A stretch of 64,000 nucleotides of DNA from Pogona vitticeps (GCF_051106095.1 NC_135783.1:211750472-211814471), one strand, 5' to 3'; shown: positions 30,770 through 42,542, numbered from the stretch's first letter. The notes: generated from the letters alone by a model not told the origin. A program made the numbers and translations.

Positions 30770-31340
30770 CCCACTCCAAGTTCCTGCTATTTCTTAATAG
30801 CCAATTCTTCCCCATTTGTTAGGACCAGATCCAGGATAGCAGATCTTCTTGTTTCTTCCACTTTTTGCAGAAAATATGTCAACAAGACAAGTGAGGAGAC
30901 AAGTTGGCAGAAACTTCCAACAGGTATCAAGGTAGCTGAAGTCTCTTGTTACTCCCATATTTCTTTCTTTTTTCCCCAGTTGGATCTAGGAGGACATCAT
31001 CCAAATCTTCAGTCTGGCTAGGAGATTGGTAGAAGACCCCAAAATGATGTCACTGTTGTTTATCTGACCCCTGATCTTTACTAAATAGTCTCCACCAACA
31101 TTCTTTGTTCCAGCTCATGGATCTCCTCACAGCTGTACACTTCCATTATGAACACACACTCCTATGACCTTCCTGTTCAGTCTATTTCTTTTGAATATTA
31201 TGTCCCCTTAAACTGCTGAATTCCAATCACCAGTTCTCATTCCACCAGATTTCTGTAACACATGTCATATTTGCCAGAGATTTTATGTAGCACATCTCTA
31301 GCACATCTACAGCCATGCAAATCCCTGATGGCTGAAATTC
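30770..31340 (-). mobile_element. CR1-type LINE endonuclease fragment, antisense
   Basis: The minus strand contains a LDLVLTNGEE block (CTGGATCTGGTCCTAACAAA), preceded on that strand by a GDFNYPDTCW-like block (reads MGVTRDFSYLDTCWK). These belong to the APE-type endonuclease of CR1 LINEs, which nicks the target. The frame is broken repeatedly. It sits just downstream of the DIRS-like fossil in the opposite orientation. Confidence 0.65.
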
Positions 31341-31367
31341 AGAAGAACATGAAATAGGCAGGGCCTG

Positions 31368-32092
31368 TCCAGATGGGTATCTGGATCACCACTGGTATGA
31401 TTTAGTGTGAACTAAATTACTGCATCCTCACATTTCTAATTAGATCAACCCATCTTGACTCTTTAAGAACTGTACTGCTCCATTCTGGCACAGTGCTAGG
31501 GGACTTTTGATTTATTTTTTGTATAATTCAGCACACTCCTTATTGTCCTGTTGTGTAGCCATGCAGACAGCTAGTTTGAACTCTAATGAAGCTCTGGGCG
31601 GTGTTAACAGAGAAGAAAACCCTGTGTCATATTAGGTGATCTCTGGCGTTAAAAGGGAGGACAGAGAAATCCCCTCCTCTATGTTGTCTTCTTCTTTTTA
31701 GAAGAAGATGACTGATGTAGCAAAATTCTAATACTATGCTGGGTCAGTGCTGCTTCAGTATGTCACTTACTTTATTTAACAACAACAAAAAAGGGAGGTC
31801 ATAGCAGTCCACTGAACAACAGCTGCAGGAAAAGGTGGGGAAGGAGGTTAGTCGATTCCATGGTCTCCACTCTCACAAGGTAATGCATCCATAGCAGAGC
31901 CATAGCTGAGGAGAAAGGCAGAAAAAGGGGTGTAAACGCTCTTCCATCTCCCCAACCTTCACTCCAAGGTTTTCTTGTCACATCACTGTCCTCTGCAGTT
32001 GCTGCCGCCGCTGTCTTACTCATGAGTAAACCATGTAAAATTACACCTGAGTAAACTGGTAAACCAGCAATCCAGATACCTGTGTGGACCTT
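31368..32092. mobile_element. Possible decayed DNA transposon with inverted ends
   Basis: The left GGGCCTGTCCAGATGGGTAT-CTGGATC and the right AATCCAGATACC-TGTGTGGACC are inverted relatives (TATCTGGAT shared), about 720 bp apart. The sequence between has no recognisable transposase. No clear target duplication was found. Confidence 0.3.
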
Positions 32093-32418
32093 TTTCATGG
32101 GAGAATAAACATCTTCAGTGTGAATAGAAGGAAGTGTGAGATGACAAATTGCACTGAAGAGAAGAAACTTTTAAGGGTGAACCAGACTGCTCCAAATTCC
32201 CCTGTTTGGGCAGGCTGTCAGTTTCACAATTCAGACCTGCAGACCTGTACACACCTACTGGGGAGGAAGTCACACCGAAGCAAAAACACCAAAGCGGGAT
32301 TTATGTTTGAGGCAATGTGAACAGGAATGGCTGTTAAAAAAAGGAAACTGGTGCTGCTAAGTCATGGGCCTGTCTCTTTGTAGGGACAGAAGGCGCCACC
32401 GTGTCCCACCTGTAGGTA

Positions 32419-33198
32419 CAGTGGGACCTCGACTTGCGAACGTCCCTACCTACGAGCATTTCGACTTACGAACGGCTCCGTTTGCAAAAACATGCATCGA
32501 CTTGCGATCAGAGCCTCGACCTACGAACGAAAAAAAGGCAGGGGAAAAGGGCGGGAAATTCAAATTCCCCCTGCCTTTTTTTCGTTACATTCAAACCATT
32601 GGTGGCGAAGAGGCTACTCTTTTGCCCCAACGGTTAGGAAAAGGATCCCCCAGGAGGTCTTCGATGATGGCAGAGGACCCCCAGGAGGTCTCCCAGGGCT
32701 TCCCTGACACCATCAGAGACCTCCTGGGGGTTCCCCACCACCCCGATTGGACCCCCAGGAGGCCTCCGGAGACCTCCAAAGGCACCGATTGTGGCAGTGG
32801 GGGACCCCCAGGTGGTCTCCAATGGTGGTAAGTGCTGCTTTTTTTCTTTTCAAAAAATTGATCTGGGTGGGTTTTGGAGGGTAGGTTTGGCCTGGGGGGG
32901 TATGTTTCTGTGTAGTTTTGTTTTTTGGTGAAATTTTTTTTTTTTTGGCAGTCCCAGCATGGGATTTGCTCCTATGTTTATTTTTGGATTTGTTTGTTTG
33001 GTTTTTTTTTTCAGTCCCAACGTGGGACTTAGAGTGTTTTATTTTTAATATTAATTTTTGGGTTTTTTTTTCTTCTCCCTGAACGCATTAATCGGTTTTC
33101 AGTGCATTCCTATGGGAAATGGTGCCTCGACCTATGAACTTTTCGACTTGCGAACACCGTTCCAATACGGATTAAGTTCGCAAGTCCAGGTATCACTG
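32419..33198. mobile_element. pogo/Tigger-like nonautonomous element, 780 bp
   Basis: The left end CAGTGGGACCTCGACTTGCG and the right end CGCAAGTCCAGGTATCACTG are inverted repeats flanked by TA on both sides, the target of Tc1/mariner/pogo elements. Sub-ends repeat CTACGAAC/GTTCGCAAG-type words. The core (32640-32825) carries several direct and inverted copies of CCCCCAGGAGGTCT, which explains the GC-rich frames there. No transposase is present. It shares TTCCAATACGGATTAAGTTC and TTAATCGGTTTTCA with the MITEs at 40077 and 58136. Confidence 0.85.
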
Positions 33199-33200
33199 TA

Positions 33201-34225
33201 CATGAAGTGGAGGAAGGAAGGAAGATGAGTAGGAAATTTGATCTCTGCGATAATTTATTTTTCTTCTAAGAATGCCCAAGCAGCTTTTACAGAGGCAGTA
33301 AAAGCCAACTTTTCCTGCACTAAGTAGGATTTTCTGTTGGTTTCAGAGCTGTAATGATGGCCTAGCTTTGGAAAAAGAACAAAGGCAACAGAGTTTTCTA
33401 GCTCAACTGAAAGGTTACATGAATGGTAGCATAAATTACCTATCATTAAGTAAAAGTATAACTTACAGGCTAAGGGGCTGAAAGATGGAGGCATGTACTG
33501 GGAGAAACAGCAAAGAGGGAAAACCTGCGACACAACAGTAGAAAGTTAAAACCTATGCCTCCATTTCCAAATTGCTGTTCTGCTGACGCATCAGCTACAC
33601 CGACACAGAGCATGACTGTTAGGTGGACAAGGCAGGCTAAAGCTGGTTGCCGCTTCTTATTTCAAAGGCACCTTTCATGATTAATAACATGGTCTAGCAA
33701 TGTCCCTAATTTGCAAGATGGTTGTTATTGGGCTAGACCTGTGGATAGTAATATAAATAATTTTAGCTCATGTAAACCATGGCAACCAATGTTAAGGTTC
33801 TGCTACTACTAGATGAAAGAGTGTGGGGCTCTGGGCAGAGCCGCTTAACGAGATTCCACCTGTTTTTTTGACTCATCCACTACCTTTTCCTCTGCCAGCG
33901 TTCACACATGGAGGTTTGCCCACAAACTGGAGCTCTAGCTTTTACATTGGAAAGCCTCCATGTCATTAATTAGGCCCAAGCAGAGGTTCCAATTTGGCTG
34001 CCATCATGTAATTTACAGCAAATGATAGTTAATTTATGGTTCTCGCTATTGTTGAGACTTGGAAAGAAGTGTATCTGCTGATCAGAAAAACTCAGTGTTA
34101 TGTGCTAGTTGAATGTGACCAGAAAGCCCATAATTCAACTGTCTGGTAAGCCATGGATGTATTAGATGGAGAGCTACTCTTTTCACTCTCTTCACCATAG
34201 TCTCCGAAACAAGACTTACTCTAAT
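33201..34225. other. No recognisable gene; 33690-34060 looks like a conserved-noncoding candidate
   Basis: 33690-34060 is free of repeats and rich in homeodomain-type ATTA words (CATGATTAATAACATGG, GTCATTAATTAGGCCC). This is an impression only; conservation cannot be seen from one sequence. Confidence 0.25.
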
Positions 34226-34440
34226 GGTTGTTGTGGGTTCTTCAGCTTCTTTGGCCGTGTTCTGAAGGTTGTTCTTCCTAACGTTTCACCAGTCTCTGTG
34301 GCCAGCATCTTCAGAGGACAGCACTCTGTGCTCTGGTGTAGTTGGCTTGGGAGTGGAGTATTTATGGCTGTGAGATAGGCTCTTGTCCTTTTCTGTGGAT
34401 GGGTGACTCTGCCATGAGCAAAGGGATCATCAACTAAGTG
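34226..34440 (-). mobile_element. Penelope-like element 3' end, antisense
   Basis: The minus strand ends with CTCTGAAGATGCTGGCCACAG, GACTGGTGAAACGTTAGGAAG and CCACAACAACC, the same 3' end as the copy at 19936-20665. Toward 34440 it shows the TATAAATACTCC-type sequence that precedes that end. How far it extends upstream is unclear. Confidence 0.82.
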
Positions 34441-35365
34441 CCACATAAAACAAGTGGGCCAAGTGCAGAACTGGTGCGGCAGTTGTGTGCATAGCCAAAC
34501 CTTTCTCCACATTCGTTTTTCCACTTCCTTTGTATGCCAATCGCATGTGACCCAGGCTTAACCAATAGGGCAGCAAAGCCCCAGGCACTAAGATGACTAG
34601 TTGCAGCTCTGAATGAAAGGTAGAGTTGTGTGCGCCACATATCTTGCGCTGTGTCCACTGTGTGTTACCCTGCTGTCCTGAGACACTGTGGATGATGCCC
34701 TGATTGCAATGTTGAAATAAGATCAGGCTCTTCGGCTGATGCTGGGTGAAGAATGGGGTAGACCGAGGAACCATTTCAACTTTCATCTTCAGTAGCAGAT
34801 CATTTTATTTTGGCCTTGTTCCCAAATGCTATAAGCGGATTAAAACACTAATGTACCTTCTAGGGCTGTTGTAAAAATTACAGTGATCATGCATTTAAAA
34901 AAACAGCTTGAATGCTCTGAAGTGCTATGTATATGAAACAAAAACCTTTCAGTCTGAAAACGGACATGCAGAACAATAAACGACAACATGCAAATTAAAA
35001 CAGTTTTAAAATAAAGGTTGCGCCACAGAAAGGTCTACATGTTTGAAACTTAGTGCTTACCCATCATTTGACTTAAGCTCACCCAAAAGCCCTCTGGTGG
35101 AAAGGTTCCTATGATGTACAGTCAGATGGTGACCTCTCAATAAACTTGCCATTATGCTGTGTTATAGAACCATGGGTTCTGTTTTGGCATATGTTCTCTG
35201 TTGATAGAAACACCCAAGAAGAGGGCAGTTCTCCTGTCAGAAAAGGTGGAGCTTAGATTTAATGCCACACTAAGTAAAAAAAACTGTTAACTGGAGCCAA
35301 ATTCAGAATGTTACCATGTGAGTAGGGGAAGATAGTGTCCTCAATGTGGTGTAGTCCTCCTTCCA
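34441..35365. other. No recognisable gene or repeat
   Basis: May include further diverged Penelope sequence up to about 34790; nothing certain. Confidence 0.4.
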
Positions 35366-36333
35366 TCACAGCAGATCTCTTCGCTCTGGATGTAGATTCT
35401 GCTCTGGACAGCTATTCAGGGTGTTTTCCTCAGTCTTAAAAAAAAGGATGGGTGTGAGAGCCTGTGAAGGTTCAACTTTCGGCTTTTTCCTTTGGTCAAA
35501 GAAATCAGGAGATTTTTGTTGTTTAGAAACAGGTGTGATATTTATTGGTGTGTTCAAGTAACCAGTGTCAACAAAATGGCTCCAACGTTTTTCTCCTTCT
35601 GACAACGGGTCAGCCAGGGGTTTCCATTCTTCATCCAGAAATGGGTTCCCTTTGCCAGAGTTCCATGGACCTGGCCAATGTGTGGATAGGTTCGGGTTTA
35701 CCGCCTGTCCCGCTTCACCTTCCAGCAGGGGCACGGTGTCGTCATCCTGGCCATCCACCCACACGGAACATCCGACGGGTGTGAGGGTCCTCCCTGCATC
35801 CTTTCCTCCTCATTTCGTTCACCCTCCATTCCAGCCTCTCCTTCCTTTCTCTCTCTCTCCTTTTCTTCTCTTAATTTCCTCCTCCGCTCCCTAGCTTCTG
35901 CTTCTCCCCAATAAGATGGTCTGGGGGGAATTTCTCTTCTTTTCCTATAATCTGCCTCCTCTTTAGGCACCCTCAGCCTCTCCCTGGGATCCTCCATCCA
36001 GACCCATTCCCAACCTGGAAGTAACTGCCCCTTCCCTTCTCTTTATATCTGTCGTTCCCGCCTCTGTCTCCACCCTCTTTTTCTCTCTATTCCCGCCGTT
36101 TTCCCCTGAGTTCCTTCAACAGTTAGTTTTTGTACTTCTTCTATTTCCTGTATATCTGTCCCTTGCTGTACTGTTCTCGTGGGGGATGAGGCAGGCTGGG
36201 TTTGTACCTCCTTTTCGGCTGTAAGGGGGAGGGACGGCACTCCGGCGAGAGGGTTACTACTCTCGCCCCCTGTCTCACAGAGCCCTGTACTCATTATCCT
36301 AAATGCAAAAAGAAGAGTGGATAATACCTTCAC
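35366..36333 (-). pseudogene. Unassigned GC-rich coding-like block, antisense
   Basis: The minus strand holds three neighbouring open stretches in two frames (36333-36043, 35997-35698, 35764-35366), with more GC than the flanks. The first has a TEKEV-like acidic/Ser/Thr-rich part (GESSNPLAGVPSLP). The second is a highly charged Arg/Glu segment (YWGEAEARERRRKLREEKE), probably helical. The third is Pro/Glu-rich (WSHFVDTGYLNTP). It reads like a once-coding sequence, now decayed. Possibilities are a structural-protein or ORF1-like region of a retroelement, or a processed pseudogene. I cannot choose between them. Confidence 0.4.
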
Positions 36334-38056
36334 TAGACTTTGCTTTAATTACAGACCCTGAAGCCTCAACATCTGGCCAGGATAATTTTCAGACTTTTCT
36401 ATTTCTTCTCCACACACACACCCCTTCCTACGGCACTGGAAAGCTTGCCTGCCTTTGATATTTTAGTGGTCAAATAAAGGGATTATCCCCTTTTTAAAAT
36501 TTTGCACAAGGCCTGGTGTCTTTTCTTTCTGTTGGGGAAAAAAAAACCTGTTGATACTTTGAAAGTGATGTCGATAATGCTACTGAAATGCCAAAATTAT
36601 TTTTTGCTGTTGGTTACAGGCAGACCACGCTTCTTTAGCGTAATATTTCTTGCCATCAAGTTCTCTTCCTTTGTTCTAGAGGAGCTATAAACAATGTAAT
36701 AAATGTCAGGAATCAGTTGTGAAACCTTCAAATACACACGATAGGAATTCAGCAAAATCTCTTGTTAGATGTTTTGCTCCAAGCCTGAAATCTGCCTTTT
36801 GAACGCTAATTCGTCTACAGAAAAACTTGGCGAAATACAGTAAATTAATCCCTCTCCGATAGGGGAGATTCTTTGGGAAGATACAAGGATTCTTTGTAAT
36901 CTTTATAGGAGCCAAGAGAACTAATGCTCTTTATAAACGGCTTTACCCAATGAAATAATTATACAACATGCAAAACTGCTAGGGGTGAAAAAGGCATAGC
37001 CAGCCAGGGCAGGTTCTTCCCAACTGAATAAGACCTGGGAAACTTTTTCCATGGATGATTTTAAAACTGGATTAGTTTTCAGCACTTCTTAGACACAAGC
37101 AAACATATTCCTTTTATGGGGGTGGGGTGGGAACAGTTGATCATAATATGGTGATGATTCAACAATGTGGGTTAAGTACTTGATCCAGTGGTTGGCACTT
37201 TGGTTAAGAATTATGGGTAACAGAACAAGGTGGCTTATGGACTGAGCAGTGGGAGTGTTCTCCCCACCCACCCACCCAACACACACACAAAATGTGAGTC
37301 TCTGAGTCACCTTTGATAATGGGTTCTGAAATTTTTTAATTGGTATGTTGGATAGTGCACGCAGAAGTTGGACAGTTAAAGAATGGATATAAGCCAAAAC
37401 TGATCCAGGGTGGTGCTGTGGGTCCTCTCCCTAACTCAGTGCCCGTCCTGGAGAGAAAGTGGTTAAGCAGTAGCTTTGACAGTGAGATAAATAGAGCTTT
37501 TAAACGTAACTCTTATAATGCACGCTGACCCGAGTTCCCATAGGATGCCAATGAAGACAAGTCAGACAAGAGCATTGCACAGGTCAGTAAGCATCATTTA
37601 CTGAACATCTACCAGTCAGAGATATCTTTGCATCCGTTAGAAAGATGTAGCATCCCTTAAGGAGAATCATGATTCTCCTGCAACATTTTCCCCCTGAGAA
37701 TTTGCCCCAGGAATTGATCCTGCATCCCCTGTGTCAAAGGAAGTAAGTTTTGAGCCACAAAGTTCACATAGAAATAAATCTGTTAAGACTATAAAGGCCT
37801 GGAATATGTTGTCCCCTCCCACCCCTTTCCCTGTACTGTACTATCGTCCTGATGTGGTCCCTGCCCTTCATCCCCTGGCACACTGCTGGGCAACAGCTGG
37901 GCCTCATCAACTTGCAGGGCCCAATAGGGGTGGCAATTGCCTAACTACAATTTAAAATTTCCCACAGTGTCAAGCAATACATACAGTATCAGCCCAGAGC
38001 AATATGGAAAATTAAAATTGTATCCAGTGCTCAGTCAGGAATATTGGGAAAAATGT
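36334..38056. other. No recognisable gene; 36700-36960 is a weak conserved-noncoding candidate
   Basis: Unique-looking DNA. The stretch around CTCTCCGATAGGGGAGATTC is repeat-free and compact. A 20-bp palindrome at 37660-37679 is listed separately. Confidence 0.3.
37660..37679. other. 20-bp perfect palindrome
   Basis: AGGAGAATCATGATTCTCCT reads the same on both strands. It could pair as a small cruciform or bind a dimeric protein; the role is unknown. Confidence 0.6.
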
Positions 38057-38190
38057 ATCTGTGAAGATTCTCAGTCATCCAGGTGACTTTATCTGGAAGC
38101 TGAGTCATGGCAACTGGATTTCTTTCTTGTCAGGTTGAACCGTTTCATTCCTCATCCAAGTACTGTAACTTCTTCAGTTGAAGAAAAATG
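38057..38190 (-). mobile_element. Penelope-like 3' end of another subfamily, antisense
   Basis: The minus strand reads GATGAGGAATGAAACGGTTC, then CAACCTGACAAGAAAGAAAT, then CACCTGGATGACTGAGAATC. This is the known GATGAG..GAAACG...CAACCTGACAAG end seen in fish and reptile Penelope-like elements. It differs from the copies at 19.9 and 34.2 kb. Confidence 0.6.
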
Positions 38191-38242
38191 GAAAAATGGT
38201 AATCAGTAGCTCATAACTGCCTGTAACTGATATTAGGTGATT

Positions 38243-38406
38243 TCCAGTGTGGTGCAGTGGACTCTGCAGAACAAGGTTCAAATCCCTGCTCAGCCATGGA
38301 AGCTCACTGGGGGAGTGGAACTGGTAAAATCATTCCTTAAATACGTCAGTTATCTTGAAAGCCCTTTTTGGGTTATTATGAGTTGGTTCTGACTTGACAG
38401 CACAGA
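38243..38406 (+). mobile_element. Sauria-type SINE
   Basis: tRNA-like head GTGTGGTGCAGTGGACTC with B-box-like GGTTCAAATCC, then GCTCAGCCATGGAAGCTCAC, and the BovB-type 3' end TTATTATGAGTTGGTTCTG then ACTTGACAGCAC. It is diverged. Confidence 0.75.
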
Positions 38407-38706
38407 AGACAGAACACACAGTGCTAAATTTACACCGAAGGTCAGCAGAGTTCAGTGTGAGGCCTCATGTTACGAAAGATCTCTGAACAACGACAATGAC
38501 AACAATAACAACAACAGTTTACCATTCCCTTTTTTCCAGAGGTGCCCTGGGACTGTGCAGCTGGCATTACTCCTAGGAGGCACAGTGCAGAACTAAACTG
38601 GCTCAGCAGCCAGATATCTAATGCACAGAGCTAGCCAGCCAGCCTCTAACATTGCGATAATAACTCCCTATTTACAAATAGTACAAAAATATTCAAAAAA
38701 GAGAGC

Positions 38707-39014
<308 letters not shown>

Positions 39015-39075
39015 CTTATATGCCGCCCACTCTACCCAAAGGTCTCTGGGCGGCTTGATTGAGGTTTTATTTCTA
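39015..39075 (-). repeat. L2/CR1-type LINE tail, antisense
   Basis: ACTTATATGCCGCCCACTCT then GTCTCTGGGCGGC. On the minus strand this is the standard GCCGCCCAGAGAC...GGGCGGCATATAAGT end, whose AT-rich tail meets the microsatellite. Confidence 0.7.
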
Positions 39076-40024
39076 CAAAGTTTTAGATAAAGAAGAGCAG
39101 TATTTTATTATTATTATTAATTTAAAAAGAGAAGTGGACAGAATCCTATTGGAACTGTTTTTTAGAATAAGTTAAATTGTAGAAGTCATGGTGGGCAATT
39201 GCCACTGATTAACAAGGTTCGGGCTGTTTGTCTCTCCTGCAGTGATCCTGGGAATGTGTAAAAGAGACTTCTCTTTGGCTCCCTCCTTACCACCAGCCAC
39301 TCTCTTCAGGAGGATAGGAGCTGCCACTCATGTCTTCACACAAAACAAACTGCAGCTTTTTCTGAGATCTCCTAGTGGCATGGGAGAAAGAGGAAGTGAA
39401 GGTGACCCATGCACCATTTCCTTGCCCGTCTTTGCAGCAACATGCTGTAGTGGCCTTCTGCCGCTACTCGGGAAGGAGACAATGTTCCTATATCAGCTTC
39501 CACTCAGTGCTTACTGAATGAAGTAGCAAATCCCAGACAACCTTTTTTTCTCTCTCTCTCTTGGGCAGGGGATGGGGTGGGGAAGCTGAGGCGTCATTTC
39601 TCTTTATTTTATGTTATGGCAGGATGTCACATGAAGATTTTGTTAGATACCCTTTGCCACTCTCAAGGAGACTTTCTCCGCCTGTCTTGGTGTTCCTCGT
39701 AGCAGGCTGGCGTCGTTCCTGGCAGACATAAACTGGAGCTAGAAATGGTCACAGACAGGAGGATGCAAGTCATGCCCCTTTGGTCATGATGTGGCACTGG
39801 GTATGGCTGTAGGTTGTGGAGGTGGATCAAGGGTTTCCTGTTGCTTTTCTATTGTTTAAAAGACGCCATGAATTTCTCATCCAGCCTCCTCCTGACATTT
39901 ACAGCCCCTGAGCTTTCCATGACGCTCATGATCCCGCCTTCTGCCAGGAGTGGCTAATCCATCGCGAGCTCCGGAGTGATAGGACGGGAGCTCATTAGGC
40001 CCTTGTTACCTGCACCTGTGAGGA
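39076..40024. other. No recognisable gene or repeat
   Basis: Unique-looking DNA; nothing recognised. Confidence 0.45.
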
Positions 40025-40056
40025 GGGTATTCGTATATGAATACCCCATCTCTAAT
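40025..40056. repeat. End fragment related to the MITE at 57507
   Basis: GTATTCGTATATGAATACCCC then ATCTCTA resembles the right end of the element at 57507-57956 (AATATGAATATCCCATCTCTA). No partner end was found nearby. Confidence 0.4.
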
Positions 40057-40076
40057 TTTGGCTGTAGACCAGAGTA

Positions 40077-40337
40077 CAGTGGACCCTTGACTTACAGACG
40101 GCTTGACTTACAGACTTTTTGAGTTACAGACTTCTCTGGCCGCAAAATTTAGGTTTGACTTGCAGACTGAGATTTGACTTACAGACCAGAAAAAAACCAA
40201 AATGGAACAAAAACGGCCTGTTACGGGATTAATCGGTTTTCAATGCACTGTAGGTCAATGGAGACTTGACTTACAGACCTTTTGACTTGAGAACCACCTT
40301 CCAATACGGATTAAGTTCTCAAGTCAAGACCCCACTA
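40077..40337. mobile_element. pogo/Tigger-like MITE, 261 bp
   Basis: Ends CAGTGGACCCTTGACTTACAG and TCTCAAGTCAAGACCCCACTA are inverted and flanked by TA (40075-40076, 40338-40339). The body is nearly identical to the copy at 58136-58380 but carries an extra 16-bp block near the left end (a second CTTGACTTACAGA word). It encodes no protein. Confidence 0.88.
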
Positions 40338-40361
40338 TACAATATAGTTGGCTCAAGGCTG

Positions 40362-40512
40362 ACTCAGCTTTCCATCCTTCTGAAGTTGGTAAATGGAGTG
40401 CCCAGCTTGCCGGGGAGAGTGGGGATGTGCAGCCTGCAAAATTAAATTGTAAACCACCCAGAGAGAGCTTTAAGCACTATGGGGCAGTAAATAAGTAGCA
40501 CACTTTGCTTTT
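40362..40512 (+). mobile_element. tRNA-type SINE, 5' truncated
   Basis: GTTGGCTCAAGGCTGACTC, then CCATCCTTCTGAAGTTGG, then AAATTGTAAACCACCCAGAG and AGCACTATGGGGCAGTAAAT, the common body and tail of the SINE seen complete at 45728 and 46675. The tRNA head is missing. It starts close to the end of the MITE on its left. Confidence 0.8.
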
Positions 40513-42534
40513 AAAATGAAATATACGGGCTGCATTCAGATATATTTGTATACTCTACAGCAATCAACCCCCCCATTCCCACTTTAGTGGATGGGAGGAT
40601 GATGTGTGCATATCCTTAATAGAAACATTTCTTTTCTTTTGAGGTGGGGGCTGGCAATACCAATAAAGTCGTAACTTGTGCAAGCATCTTTGCTAAGGAC
40701 TCATCAGGCTTGGACTTTTTTACAACAACTGAAACCGCTCTGATTCATTTTTATTGTTTTCATTTTGCCATTTCACCTCCCTCATTTCTTCCAAGATGGG
40801 ATGAAGAAATAACTTTGCCTGAAAGGATATTGCCATAAAGCTTTAATTAAGAAAAAATGGCAGAGCATATGTCAGGATTAGCTAGCATGTCCTAGCCAGC
40901 TTAGCGTGACCGTATCATGACCTTTTGCTTAGAGTGGATTCAATTTAATTCTTTTAACTAGATTTTTAGCTGATTATGGGAACTGAAGGTACACTAAATG
41001 TACACAGGTCAGGATTACTATTTATTAACTCAACCAGATATATCTTCAACAACTGTTTAGCAGTTAATTATGGCCTGGACTTCTCAAGATACAAAGGCCT
41101 AGCCCAAGAGTCTTTGTTGTCTGAGACTTAGCAGCAAATTCTTTGCCCCTCAATCCAATCAAGGAACATGGTGCCCAAGGCTGGTCATGTTATTTTGGAA
41201 TCTGAGGCACAAATCAACCAACTAACCTATCACCCACACAAAACCATTTGTACTACTTGGTAGCAAAAATAAATAGTGATGACATTCAATAAAATAAATA
41301 ATAACCTGCTACTCTTTTATGACACCCATAACCAGTCACTTAAGGTAGCTACTTCATTTCATCCAATGAAAGGACTGGTTCTGCAAGGTCCCTCCCATTT
41401 CCTCCCCAACATACTTCTTTAATTCTGCAGTGCTAGGTCCTCAAGCATGTTTCCTGGCTCTGCATTCAGGGTGCCACTCACTGTGTTGTTTGGTTTCTAA
41501 GTGCTGGCTGGAGTTTCAAAGAAGTGCTATACTTCTTGTGTTCTAGGTGGGAAAACAACCCACAAGGGTGAGCGGTGGTGCTGGAGGATGGGAAGGTCTG
41601 ACGGTTATGCATGAGGTGGCTTTAAAGCTTTGGCACCCATTGCACCCATTCCCAAGGGGTCTCATAATTCATTGGCTCAGTGTGCAGGTGGTGTATGTGT
41701 GTTCTGCTTGTAGAATGATAATGTACAAAGAAGAAGAAGAAGAAGACATAGAAAATGGAGACAAAGAAGAAGAAGAAACAGGAGCAAAAAAAGGGGGCCT
41801 GGAGAGAGCTGATGGGTGCAAGGATTTGGAGCCATTCTGCCACTTGGAGGAAGGCAGTGAGTGGAGTGCCAGCGCCGGGAGTCATGAGACTTCTTGTTCA
41901 ACAAGTCCTGCCAATTGTGCAAGGAAAGGGAGAAAAAAACCCATAATGGGCTGGTGGTGAGCTTTCCATAAAACCTGGAGGCAGGGCCACAAAAAACTTG
42001 TGCCCCAGGAATCCTGTAGGTGTGGTAACTGCTACAGCTCTGGGTATATTGTGCTTCCTGCCTGGACACCAAAATCCTCCTAAGATCTGAGTTGACATTT
42101 GACATGTCTAGCTGGGGTTTATCCAAATTCTGGGCTCATTTACCTGAAGTCTCTTCGTACAAGTTTCCATAATCTGCTTCCCCCCCTCTGTGAGATCACA
42201 AGATCCAATTTTATAATAGCACAAGAGCCCACTCTTTGGTCTCAGATTTTGGCCCTGAAATCTCACGGAATGAGATGAGGAGCTGGGAATCTTCACCGCT
42301 CATGTTTGACACAGCTATAGCACACCTGCCGCTGAGACTGGTACAGCTTGAAACGAATATACAAACAATGAATGATGCAACACACATTGTTCTACAAATT
42401 GTACATGTCCTCAGATGTACTTTGAAGAGGGCACCCTGCTGCAATCAGTGTTTTTCACATAAGATTGCTGCCAACACAACAACAACAGACAAACAAATGT
42501 TAGAATAACACTGGCTCTGGGGCAAACACAAATG
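40513..42534. other. No recognisable gene
   Basis: A frame at 41547-41960 (137 codons) is inflated by a (GAA)n run near 41730-41780 and has no domain. Frames on the other strand overlap it. Nothing else recognised. Confidence 0.4.
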
Positions 42535-42542
42535 CTGTATAG

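Noticed and set aside
32364-32831. 155-codon frame
   Set aside because: Falls across the end and core of a TA-target MITE; its PPGG words come from repeated CCCCCAGGAGG units.
41547-41960. 137-codon acidic protein
   Set aside because: Driven by a (GAA)n run, with overlapping frames on the other strand and no domain.
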